From assembly GCF_025995235.1 (NCBI RefSeq), contig NZ_BAPT01000057.1:124001-188000 (forward strand): 64,000 nt of DNA, given 5' to 3'. Source of the DNA: Ameyamaea chiangmaiensis. GTDB taxonomy: Bacteria; Pseudomonadota; Alphaproteobacteria; Acetobacterales; Acetobacteraceae. Shown here piece after piece: positions 25,345-33,371 of this stretch. Below the pieces are notes generated by a model, which saw only the letters and a list, made by a program, of their open reading frames with translations, was not told the origin of the DNA and made no database searches. Numbering within the stretch: position 1 is the first letter of the stretch; each line of letters starts with the position of its first letter. The translations under genes were made by a program, and so were the position numbers.

Positions 25345-26023
25345 GGGCATGGCACCTCTGGTTCTGCGCGACGTGCGCAAGACCTATCGCAGCGGCGACG
25401 AGACATTGACCGTGCTCGACGGTGCGGAGTTTGCGATCCGCGCGGGCGAGATCGTGGCACTTGTGGCGCCCTCGGGCACCGGCAAGTCGACGCTGCTGCA
25501 TCTGGCCGGGTTGCTCGAAGCGCCTGACGCGGGGGCCGTGTTCGTCGGCGGGCAGGACAGCGCGCGGATGAACGATGCCCAGCGTACGGCAATCCGGCGG
25601 CGCGAGATCGGCTTCGTGTATCAGTTCCACCATCTGCTGGGCGAGTTCACGGCGCGCGAGAACGTCGTGCTGCCGCAGTTGATCGATGGCCGATCCAGGC
25701 GAGAGGCACGTGCGCGGGCCGACGACCTGCTCGGGGCATTCGGACTGGGCCACCGTCTTGACCATCTACCCGGCAAGTTGTCGGGCGGCGAGAAGCAGCG
25801 CGTGGCGATCGCGCGCGCGCTGGCGAACGCACCGGGCGTCCTGCTGGCTGACGAGCCGACCGGCAATCTGGACGTGCACACTTCAGACGTCGTGTTCGAC
25901 GAACTGTTGCGCACGGTGCGCAATGCGGGCGTCGCGGCGCTGATCGCCACGCATAACATGGATCTGGCGGGGCGTATGGATCGTGTGGTCGGCCTTCAGG
26001 ACGGGCGGATCGTCGCGCTGTAG
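25337..26023 (+). CDS. lolD: lipoprotein-releasing ABC transporter ATP-binding protein
   Basis: LolD powers lipoprotein release by the LolC/E permease. Walker A is APSGTGKST at 44-52, the ABC signature LSGGEKQRVAIARAL is near 147, and Walker B with the LolD/MacB-type extension reads VLLADEPTGNLD. The 228-residue length is typical. Its start overlaps the permease end, which gives a two-gene lol unit. MacB-type or FtsE-type ATPases are similar, but the neighbour fixes the assignment. Confidence 0.93.
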   Translation: MSEGMAPLVLRDVRKTYRSGDETLTVLDGAEFAIRAGEIVALVAPSGTGKSTLLHLAGLLEAPDAGAVFVGGQDSARMNDAQRTAIRRREIGFVYQFHHLLGEFTARENVVLPQLIDGRSRREARARADDLLGAFGLGHRLDHLPGKLSGGEKQRVAIARALANAPGVLLADEPTGNLDVHTSDVVFDELLRTVRNAGVAALIATHNMDLAGRMDRVVGLQDGRIVAL

Positions 26024-26086
26024 AGAGGGCCGCACGCCTGTTTGCGACGATGACGGACGACCCGTGGGTGGGCTATGGTGCGCGTC

Positions 26087-29000
26087 ATGTCTCATGCTGA
26101 TTTCGTTCATCTGCGCACGCACTCCGCCTACTCGCTGAGTCAGGGAGCCATTCGGGTCGCTGAAATCGCGAGCCTGGCGCGGCAGCACGATATGCCGGCC
26201 GCCGCGATCACGGACTCCGGCAATCTGTTCGGCGCTCTGGAATTTTCGCAATATTGTTCGGGCAAGGGTGTTCAGCCGATCATCGGCTGCCAGATCGGCC
26301 TGCCGCCCCGTGGTGAGAAGCCCGGAACGCCAACGGAACCACTGGTGTTTCTGGCCCAGAACGACCAAGGCATGGCGAATCTTCAGTTCCTGTCGTCCGA
26401 AGGCTTTCTGAGAAGCGATTCGTCCGACCCTTTCGTCTCGCTGGACACGATATGCGCGCATGCGGAGGGGCTGATCGTCCTGACCGGCGGCACGCGCGGG
26501 CCGCTGTTTCGTCTTCTTGCCGAAGGCCAGGAAGACGAGGCCGCCCACATCATGCGCCGTCTGACGGACGCGTTCGGTGACCGGGTCGCCGTCGAGCTGC
26601 ATCGGCACGGCCTTGGCATCGAAGAGGCGGTGGAGCCCGGTCTGATCGCGTTGGCCGAGCGGTTCAGCGCGCCACTTGTGGCGACGAACGAGTGCTTCTT
26701 CACCCGCCCGGAGTTGCATGAGGCGCACGACGCCCTGCTGTGTATCGCGCAGGGGCGCACGATGGCGGAGAAAGACCGCTGGCGCGTCACGCCGGAACAC
26801 TGGTTCAAGCCCCCGGCGATGATGCGTGCCCTGTTCGCGGATTTGCCCGACGCGTGCGACAATACGATCGAGATCGCACGGCGCTGCGCGGTAAAGGTCG
26901 AGACCCGAAAGCCACTTTTGCCGGTCTGTCCGAAAGTCGAGCCCGGCGCAACCGAGGACGAGACGCTGCGCGCGATGGCCCGGGATGGGCTGGAGCGTCG
27001 GCTGTCGATGATGCCCGGGGTGACGGACGACGTGCGTGCGCAATACGGCGCGCGTCTGGAGTTCGAACTCGACATCATCGCGAGCATGGGTTTCCCCGGC
27101 TATTTCATGATCGTTGCCGACTTCATCCAGTGGGCGAAGGCGCACGATATCCCGGTGGGTCCGGGGCGCGGGTCGGGTGCCGGATCCTTGGCGGCCTGGG
27201 CGCTGACGATCACCGATATCGATCCGATCCCGTTCAATCTTCTGTTCGAACGGTTTCTGAATCCGGAACGCGTCTCGATGCCGGATTTCGATATCGATTT
27301 CTGTCAGGACCGCCGGGACGAGGTCATTCGCTACGTGCGCGGCGAGTACGGCGGCGACCGGGTGGCGCAGATCATCACGTTTGGAAAATTGCAGGCCAAG
27401 GCGGCGGTTCGCGATGTCGGGCGTGTTCTCGGTCTGCCCTACGGCATGGTCAACCGTGTGGCCGAACTGATTCCGAACAACCCGGCCAACCCGGTTACGC
27501 TGGCGCAGGCGATCGAGGGGGAACCTCGCCTTCAGGAGATGCGTGATGGAGACGAGGCCATTCGCCGTCTGCTGGAGATCGCGCTGCAGCTTGAGGGCTT
27601 GTATCGGCATGCCAGCACGCATGCGGCCGGCGTGGTGATCGGTGATCGGAAACTTGTCGATCTGGTGCCGCTGTATCGCGATCCCAAGAGCGATATGCTC
27701 GTCACCCAATACAACATGAAATATGTCGAGCAGGTCGGGTTGGTGAAGTTCGACTTCCTCGGTCTGACAACGCTGACAATCCTCCAGCGTGGCGTGGGTT
27801 TTCTCAACCGGATGGGTGTGCATGTCGACCTGTCGACACTCCCCCTCGACGACGCCGCGACCTACGAGATGCTGGCGCGCGGCGATACGGGCGGCGTGTT
27901 CCAGTTCGAAGGTGCTGGCATGCGCGATGTTCTCAAGCAGATGCGTCCGACGCGGCTGGAGGATCTGATCGCCGCCGTGGCGCTGTATCGGCCGGGGCCG
28001 ATGGCCAACATCCCCGATTATTGTCGACGCAAGCATGGTGAGGCATGGGAGCCGCCGCACGAGGAGATTCGCGAGATCCTGGAGGAGACCTACGGCATTA
28101 TGGTCTACCAGGAGCAGGTGATGCAGATCGCTCAGAAGATGGGCGGCTATAGCCTTGGTGGCGCCGATCTGCTGCGCCGCGCGATGGGCAAGAAAATCCG
28201 CGCCGAGATGGACAAGCAGCGCGAGATCTTTACCGCAGGCGCGACCGGGCGTGGCATCACACCGGAGAAGGCCGTTGAGGTCTTCGACCTGATGGCAAAA
28301 TTCGCCGATTATGGCTTCAATAAATCACACGCTGCGGCTTACGCTCTGGTGTCCTACCAGACCGCGTGGATGAAGGCGAACCACCCGGTTGCGTTTCTCG
28401 CCGGCTGCATGTCGCTTGCCCGGGAAAAGACCGACAAACTTGCCGCCTTGCGTCAGGAGGCGGAGCGGCTGGGCATTCGCGTCCTGCCGGTCGACATCAA
28501 TCGCTCCGACGCCGACTTCACGGTCGAACAACAGGACGACGGCACGTACGCCATTCGCTACGCGCTTGCGGCGGTCAAGCGGGTCGGGTTCGCGGCGATG
28601 GAAACGATTGTGGCCGCGCGGGGGCGCACGCCGTTTCGCGATCTGGCGGACCTCGCCGCGCGTGTCGATCCGAAGCAGCTCAACAAGATGCAGTTCGAAA
28701 ATCTTGCCAAGGCGGGGGCGTTCGACACGATCCTTCCCGATCGGCGCAAGGTGTTCAGCGCTGCCGAACTGGTGATCCGGCGCGCGCAGAGCCATGCGCA
28801 GGAAGCGGCGAGCGGTCAGATCGGTCTGTTCGGCGGCGGCGGCGCCCAGGTCGATCCGCTGTTGCTGCCCGACGTCGCGCCGTGGCCGGAATTCGAGCGG
28901 CTTGCCATGGAGGCCGAGGCGATCGGCTTTCACATGACGGCGCATCCGCTGGATTCGTATGGTCCGATGCTGCGCCGAATTGGCGTCACCCGCTCCACGG

Positions 29001-29512
29001 CGCTGGAGACCGCCGCGCAGGCTGGGACGACGCGTGTCAAGATCGCGGGTTGCGTCGTGGATCGAAAGGAACGCCCCACGCGCACAGGCGGCAAGATGGC
29101 CTGGGTCAGGCTGTCGGATGCGGGTGGCGGGTGTGAGGTGACGTTGTTTTCGGAGGTGTTGTCGCGCACCCGCGACGTTCTTGTGGCCGGGCGTGCCGTG
29201 TTGGTCACGGCCGAGTTGCGTCTGGATGGTGACGCCTTGCGCATCACCGCGCAGGACGTCGTCGACATCGAGCAGGCGGCGGCGGAGGCCGGGGTCGAGA
29301 TGCGCGTCTGGTTCGACCGACCCGACGCGGTGTCCGGTATTCAGGAGGTTGTGGAGGCGCACAGGGGCGGACGCGGCCGGATCGTGCTGCTGCCGTCGGT
29401 CGCCGAGACGCGGGACGTGGAGGTCCGGCTGGCCGCGCGCTACAGCGTCACCCCGCGCATGATCGAACGGCTGCGCTTGGTTCGGGGCGTGGAGCGGGTG
29501 GAGCAGACCTAG
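26087..29512 (+). CDS. dnaE: DNA polymerase III subunit alpha
   Basis: DnaE is the replicative polymerase subunit. The N-terminal PHP domain starts HLRTHSAYSLSQGAI, and the polymerase active site has the acidic motif MPDFDIDFCQDRRDEVI (about residues 401-417), with the earlier GPGRGSGAGSL loop. The C-terminal part has the HhH region and an OB-fold (RTGGKMAWVRLSD). Length 1141 residues from the ATG at 26087; an ATG at 26075 would add four residues. It has the general DnaE1 layout and no sign of the DnaE2/ImuC type. Confidence 0.96.
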   Translation: MSHADFVHLRTHSAYSLSQGAIRVAEIASLARQHDMPAAAITDSGNLFGALEFSQYCSGKGVQPIIGCQIGLPPRGEKPGTPTEPLVFLAQNDQGMANLQFLSSEGFLRSDSSDPFVSLDTICAHAEGLIVLTGGTRGPLFRLLAEGQEDEAAHIMRRLTDAFGDRVAVELHRHGLGIEEAVEPGLIALAERFSAPLVATNECFFTRPELHEAHDALLCIAQGRTMAEKDRWRVTPEHWFKPPAMMRALFADLPDACDNTIEIARRCAVKVETRKPLLPVCPKVEPGATEDETLRAMARDGLERRLSMMPGVTDDVRAQYGARLEFELDIIASMGFPGYFMIVADFIQWAKAHDIPVGPGRGSGAGSLAAWALTITDIDPIPFNLLFERFLNPERVSMPDFDIDFCQDRRDEVIRYVRGEYGGDRVAQIITFGKLQAKAAVRDVGRVLGLPYGMVNRVAELIPNNPANPVTLAQAIEGEPRLQEMRDGDEAIRRLLEIALQLEGLYRHASTHAAGVVIGDRKLVDLVPLYRDPKSDMLVTQYNMKYVEQVGLVKFDFLGLTTLTILQRGVGFLNRMGVHVDLSTLPLDDAATYEMLARGDTGGVFQFEGAGMRDVLKQMRPTRLEDLIAAVALYRPGPMANIPDYCRRKHGEAWEPPHEEIREILEETYGIMVYQEQVMQIAQKMGGYSLGGADLLRRAMGKKIRAEMDKQREIFTAGATGRGITPEKAVEVFDLMAKFADYGFNKSHAAAYALVSYQTAWMKANHPVAFLAGCMSLAREKTDKLAALRQEAERLGIRVLPVDINRSDADFTVEQQDDGTYAIRYALAAVKRVGFAAMETIVAARGRTPFRDLADLAARVDPKQLNKMQFENLAKAGAFDTILPDRRKVFSAAELVIRRAQSHAQEAASGQIGLFGGGGAQVDPLLLPDVAPWPEFERLAMEAEAIGFHMTAHPLDSYGPMLRRIGVTRSTALETAAQAGTTRVKIAGCVVDRKERPTRTGGKMAWVRLSDAGGGCEVTLFSEVLSRTRDVLVAGRAVLVTAELRLDGDALRITAQDVVDIEQAAAEAGVEMRVWFDRPDAVSGIQEVVEAHRGGRGRIVLLPSVAETRDVEVRLAARYSVTPRMIERLRLVRGVERVEQT

Positions 29513-29602
29513 GCGCACTCTTATTTTTTAAGGCGTCGTTAATCTTTATGTTGCAGCCTGGGCGCGGGCGGAAATGCGCGTCAGAAACGCGGAGGCGGCG
29601 TG

Positions 29603-29941
29603 ATGCACGGTGTGGGTGCGGTTTCGGTCGGGCAGTCGGTGGCGTCGGTGCAGGCCGGCCCGGGTGCCGTGGCAACGTGGGGCGCGACAGGCGGCGCGGC
29701 CGCCTCTGTCGACCAGCGTCCGATCCTGAACCCCGCGCAGCATATCGACCCCGCGCTCGGGCTTGTGGTGACGCAGTTCTACAACGAGGCCGGCGACGTC
29801 ACGCAGATCTACCCGAGTGCGCAGGCGATGCGCCACTACGCCGTCTATGGTGTGGGCACCAGCGGCGGGTCCGCCGGGGACGACCACACCCCCGCGGTCT
29901 CCGGGAACGGTGCGACCGTCCTCACGGTCGGTTCCGGCTAG
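29603..29941 (+). CDS. small protein of unknown function, FlaG-like motif
   Basis: A GGAGG site 8 bases before the ATG and codon use like the neighbours support a real gene of 112 residues. The first 40 residues are Gly/Ala/Val-rich and probably disordered. The middle reads LDPALGLVVTQFYNEAGDV-like (HIDPALGLVVTQFYNEAG) and is followed by a Tyr-Pro-Ser segment (QIYPSAQAMRHY), which resembles the FlaG pattern of Asp-Pro, a short beta hairpin and a proline-bounded helix. No flagellar genes are nearby. The link to FlaG is weak; it is best treated as an uncharacterised protein. Confidence 0.7.
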   Translation: MHGVGAVSVGQSVASVQAGPGAVATWGATGGAAASVDQRPILNPAQHIDPALGLVVTQFYNEAGDVTQIYPSAQAMRHYAVYGVGTSGGSAGDDHTPAVSGNGATVLTVGSG

Positions 29942-30213
29942 TCCCCGCTGTCGAAGTCGGGGGTCAGCGGCCTGAGATCGCGGATATCTGCGTAGGGGTC
30001 CGGTCCGGCGTGGGTGTTCGTGCATGCCTCGCTGCGGGTGAAAACGGCGCTTCACCGCGCTTTTCGGCTTGATATTCCCGGGCAAACGGCCCATATGCGG
30101 CCGCGGTGGCTCGTTGCCATCAATTCGCACGCGGAGTCTACCGTCTGGTGCTGGTCCTTGCGGACCGGTGACGCTCCGCGGAGGATCAACCGGAACGTAA
30201 GGATGTGCCTGTC
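29942..30213 (+). other. rpsB leader region
   Basis: No gene is visible in these 272 bases. CCCCG at the start can pair with CGGGG ten bases on (about 29943-29962) and could end the upstream transcript, but there is no T tract. The rest should contain the rpsB promoter and the S2-responsive mRNA leader known from other Proteobacteria. I could not fix either element. Confidence 0.35.
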
Positions 30214-30999
30214 ATGGCGATGCCCGATTTCACCCTGCGTCAGCTGCTTGAGGCTGGCGTTCACTTTGGTCACCACACTCGTCGTTGGAACCCGCGCATG
30301 GCGCCGTTCCTGTTCGGCGTGCGTAACCAGGTGCACATTATCGACCTGCAGCAGACTGTCCCGATGCTGGACCGCGCCCTGAAGGCGATCCGCGACACCG
30401 TTGCTGGTGGCGGCCGCGTCCTGTTCGTGGGCACCAAGCGCGCCGCTGCTGACCAGATCGCCGAGGCGGCTGGCCGTTGCGGGCAGTATTACGTCAACCA
30501 TCGCTGGCTCGGCGGCATGCTGACCAACTGGAAGACGATCACCGGCTCGATCAAGCGTCTGCGCCAGATCGACGAAATGCTTGGTGGCGACACGCACGGT
30601 CTGACCAAGAAGGAAATCCTCGACATCACCCGCGACAAGGAGAAGCTTGAGCGTTCGCTGGGTGGTATCAAGGAGATGGGCGGCCTGCCCGACATCCTGT
30701 TCATCATCGACACCAACAAGGAAAAGCTCGCGGTCGAAGAGGCCAACAAGCTGGGCATTCCGGTTGTCGCGGTGCTGGACAGCAATTCCGACCCGGCTGG
30801 CATCACGTATCCGATTCCGGGTAACGACGACGCCATCCGCGCGATCGCGCTGTATTGCAACCTGGTGTCGGGCGCGGTTCTAGACGGCATCACGGCCGAG
30901 CTGGGCGCTTCGGGTCAGGATTTCGGTGCGTCCGAGGAACTGCCGGTCGAGACCGTCGTGACAGAAGAACCCGTCGCTGAAGCCGCTCCGGCGGAGTGA
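30214..30999 (+). CDS. rpsB: 30S ribosomal protein S2
   Basis: S2 is the late-assembling protein on the back of the small subunit that is needed for S1 binding. The start AMPDFTLRQLLEAGVHFGHH, the segment RWNPRMAPFLFGVRN and the signature LPDILFIIDTNKEKLAVEEA are characteristic. It has 261 residues with an acidic C-terminal extension (VVTEEPVAEAAPAE). Starts at 30205 (GTG), 30214 and 30220 are all possible; AAGGA lies at 30199-30203, giving 30214 a spacing of 10. The rpsB-tsf pair is conserved. Confidence 0.96.
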   Translation: MAMPDFTLRQLLEAGVHFGHHTRRWNPRMAPFLFGVRNQVHIIDLQQTVPMLDRALKAIRDTVAGGGRVLFVGTKRAAADQIAEAAGRCGQYYVNHRWLGGMLTNWKTITGSIKRLRQIDEMLGGDTHGLTKKEILDITRDKEKLERSLGGIKEMGGLPDILFIIDTNKEKLAVEEANKLGIPVVAVLDSNSDPAGITYPIPGNDDAIRAIALYCNLVSGAVLDGITAELGASGQDFGASEELPVETVVTEEPVAEAAPAE

Positions 31000-31012
31000 T
31001 GTGTCCGGCGGT

Positions 31013-31030
31013 GCGCCCGGTGTCGGGCGC
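31013..31030 (+). terminator. attenuator-like hairpin between rpsB and tsf
   Basis: GCGCCCG, loop GTGT and CGGGCGC form a perfect seven-pair GC hairpin 14 bases after rpsB. No T run follows directly. A partial-termination or processing role would fit the different amounts of S2 and EF-Ts needed. A second stem (GCCGGAC with GTCCGGT around a T-rich loop) lies near 31117-31138. Confidence 0.45.
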
Positions 31031-31158
31031 CCGCCACTGATATGCCGATGTGCCCGCGTGCTCGATGTGCCAGACCCGGCATCTGACGAGTAAGGCGGGC
31101 ACGTTGTGTTTTTCCGGCCGGACCCTTTTTTGTCCGGTACGAACTGGGAGAGAGAGAC

Positions 31159-32064
31159 ATGGCGGAAATCACCGCGGCTCTGGTGAAAGAACTGCGCGAG
31201 AAGACTGGCGCGGGCATGATGGACTGCAAGAAGGCCCTCAATGAGGCCGCTGGCGACATCGAGGCGGCCGTTGACTGGCTGCGCACGAAGGGTCTGGCCG
31301 CTGCCGCGAAGAAGTCCGGCCGTGTGACGGCCGAGGGTCTAGTCGGCGTTGCCTCCGCCCCCAAGGTTGCGGCGATGGTCGAAGTGAACGCCGAGACCGA
31401 CTTCGTTGCCCGCAACGAGGCCTTCCAGGGCTTCGTCGAGGCGGTGGCCAAGGCGGCGCTGGAGGTTGGTGACGACCTTGAGACGCTGAAGGCCGCGCCG
31501 CTGCCGACCGGTCGCACGGTGGCCGAGGAACTGACCCACCTGATCGCCACGATCGGCGAGAACATGGCCATCCGCCGCGCCCGCGTGCTGCGCGTGCCGT
31601 CCGGTGTGGTTGCGAGCTACGTCCATTCCGCGCTGAAGCCCGGTCTGGGCAAGATCGGCGTTCTGGCGGCGATCGAGGCGCCGTCCGAGAGCGATGCGCT
31701 GGAACTGCTGGGCCGTCAGATCGGTATGCATGTCGCCGCGACGCGTCCGAGCGCGCTGGACATCACGGGTGTCGACCCCGAGGCGCTCGAGCGTGAGCGC
31801 GTGGTGCTGGTCGAGCAGGCACGCGCGTCGGGCAAGCCCGAGGCGATCATCGAGAAGATGGTCGATGGCCGTATCCGCAAGTACTACGAGGAAGTGGTGC
31901 TGCTGGAGCAGGTGTGGGTGCATGACGGCGAGAGCCGCGTGAGCGCGGTCGTGAAGAAGGCTGGCGGCACGCTGGTCGGCTTCGAGCGCTTCCAGCTTGG
32001 CGAGGGCGTCGAGAAGGAAGAGGCCGATTTCGCGGCCGAAGTCGCGAAGGTCGCCGGCGTCTGA
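31159..32064 (+). CDS. tsf: elongation factor Ts
   Basis: EF-Ts recharges EF-Tu by exchanging GDP for GTP. The N-terminal UBA-like domain has LREKTGAGMMDCKKALNEA, followed by the EF-Ts core with ETDFVARNEAFQ (the conserved Thr-Asp-Phe-Val contact to EF-Tu). The 301-residue length is standard. GGGAGAGAGAGAC before the ATG is a strong ribosome binding site. Confidence 0.97.
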   Translation: MAEITAALVKELREKTGAGMMDCKKALNEAAGDIEAAVDWLRTKGLAAAAKKSGRVTAEGLVGVASAPKVAAMVEVNAETDFVARNEAFQGFVEAVAKAALEVGDDLETLKAAPLPTGRTVAEELTHLIATIGENMAIRRARVLRVPSGVVASYVHSALKPGLGKIGVLAAIEAPSESDALELLGRQIGMHVAATRPSALDITGVDPEALERERVVLVEQARASGKPEAIIEKMVDGRIRKYYEEVVLLEQVWVHDGESRVSAVVKKAGGTLVGFERFQLGEGVEKEEADFAAEVAKVAGV

Positions 32065-32111
32065 TGCCGATGCCGGTTTCCGACCGGGCTTGAGACGGGG
32101 CGGCGCTTCTC

Positions 32112-32879
32112 ATGGAATGGGAGGCAGCCGCCCTTGTCTTATCCGCCGTTCCATACGGCGAGGGCGGGGCGCTGGTACATGTCCTGACCGAGGAACACGG
32201 GGTGTTTCACGGTCTGGTAAGGGGCGGTGCGTCCCGCACGCAGTCCGCGCTGTGGCAGACGGGCAATCTGGCCCGCGTGCGCTGGCGGGCCCGCTTGAGT
32301 GAACAGTTGGGGCAGATCAGCGGCGAACTGATCCACGCCTCCTGCGCGCGGCTGCTGGATGCGCCGTTGGCGATGGCGATGATCGCGTCCTGCTGCGCTC
32401 TGGCGGACGGTATCCTGCCGGAACGCGAGGCCTTTCCCGACCTGTTCCTCTCGCTCGTGCGTCTGGTCAGCAAGCTCAGCCTGGACCCCGACTGGGTCGG
32501 CAGAGGTGGCGTGGCGGCGCTGCTGAGATGGGAGGCTGACCTTCTCGCGGCGTCGGGGTTTGGCCTCGATCTGACCTGCTGTGCCGTAACGGGTGACACG
32601 CGGGACCTGTCCTATGTCTCGCCGCGCACCGGGCGCGCGGTCTCGGTCAGTGGTGCGGGTGTCTGGCGCGACAGACTCCTGCCGTTGCCGTCCCTGTTCA
32701 TGAATGAGGACGAGGCCGGGTCGCCCGACGACTGGTGCGCGGGTCTCGCGCTGACCGGGTTTTTTCTCGCGCGTGATGCGTTTGGCCAGCGTCATCTGCC
32801 TCTGCCGGCCGCCCGCGACCGACTGCAGGCGCGCATGGATACCCTGGCCGCGTCATCGGTACCGGCGACCGACGTCTGA
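32112..32879 (+). CDS. recO: DNA repair protein RecO
   Basis: RecO loads RecA on SSB-coated DNA with RecR. The N-terminal OB-fold starts MEWEAAALVLSAVPYGEGGALV and continues VLTEEHGVFHGLVRGG, a typical RecO opening. The C-terminal domain carries CAVTGDTRDLSYVSPRTGRAVS at the place of the zinc site, but only one cysteine of the usual pairs remains, as in many alphaproteobacterial forms. Length 255 residues. It lies 47 bases after tsf on the same strand. Confidence 0.92.
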   Translation: MEWEAAALVLSAVPYGEGGALVHVLTEEHGVFHGLVRGGASRTQSALWQTGNLARVRWRARLSEQLGQISGELIHASCARLLDAPLAMAMIASCCALADGILPEREAFPDLFLSLVRLVSKLSLDPDWVGRGGVAALLRWEADLLAASGFGLDLTCCAVTGDTRDLSYVSPRTGRAVSVSGAGVWRDRLLPLPSLFMNEDEAGSPDDWCAGLALTGFFLARDAFGQRHLPLPAARDRLQARMDTLAASSVPATDV

Positions 32880-32883
32880 TCGG

Positions 32884-33315
32884 TCAGAGCGTGTCGCCAC
32901 CCGCGTGAATCGGGCGGGTCGGTCCCGGATCGGCATTCGTCGCCCATACGCTCCAATCCCAGCCGGGATGGCGGTTGTTCTCGGCGACCATCGCCGATTC
33001 TTCCGCCGCCGTTGTCGGACGCGACTGGCGGTAGGCCAGATAGGCCACCGTGGTTCCCATATAGACGCAGCCGCACAGGACCGGATCGGCATACAGATAA
33101 GTCCGCCCCGCAAGGCTGGGGCGCCAGGTCATGGTCGCCGCCGGCAGCAGGTCGAGCATCACCTGCCGGGCGGTCGTATCGGCCGGATGGGCGGTAAATC
33201 CGGCAGCCGCGAGAGCGTCGCCGACATGGTCGAGGCGGCCGTACGGCGCACAGCCGCCGAGCACGGCCACAAGCGCGAGCGTGGCGGGCAGGGTGCGCCG
33301 ATGGCGGCGGGGCAT
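32884..33315 (-). CDS. small putative lipoprotein, unknown function
   Basis: The product has a basic N-terminus (PRRHRR), a hydrophobic core and a lipobox LGGC with the cysteine near residue 21, so it should be lipid-anchored in the envelope and exported by the Lol system. The mature part is about 120 residues, with the segments YLYADPVLCGCVYMGT and NRHPGWDWSVWATNADPGP. I recognise no domain. The ATG at 33315 is chosen because it places the signal peptide at the start. It is divergent from parC and convergent with recO. Confidence 0.8.
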   Translation of the reverse strand: MPRRHRRTLPATLALVAVLGGCAPYGRLDHVGDALAAAGFTAHPADTTARQVMLDLLPAATMTWRPSLAGRTYLYADPVLCGCVYMGTTVAYLAYRQSRPTTAAEESAMVAENNRHPGWDWSVWATNADPGPTRPIHAGGDTL

Positions 33316-33371
33316 GGTGGACAAATCCGGTCTCTCCGCTATGTGTCTCGGACGAAAACAGGGGGTGGCGC

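Noticed and set aside
29546..30130. 194-residue minus-strand open frame between dnaE and rpsB
   Set aside because: Arg/His/Pro-rich shadow of the small FlaG-like gene and the rpsB leader; no start signal.
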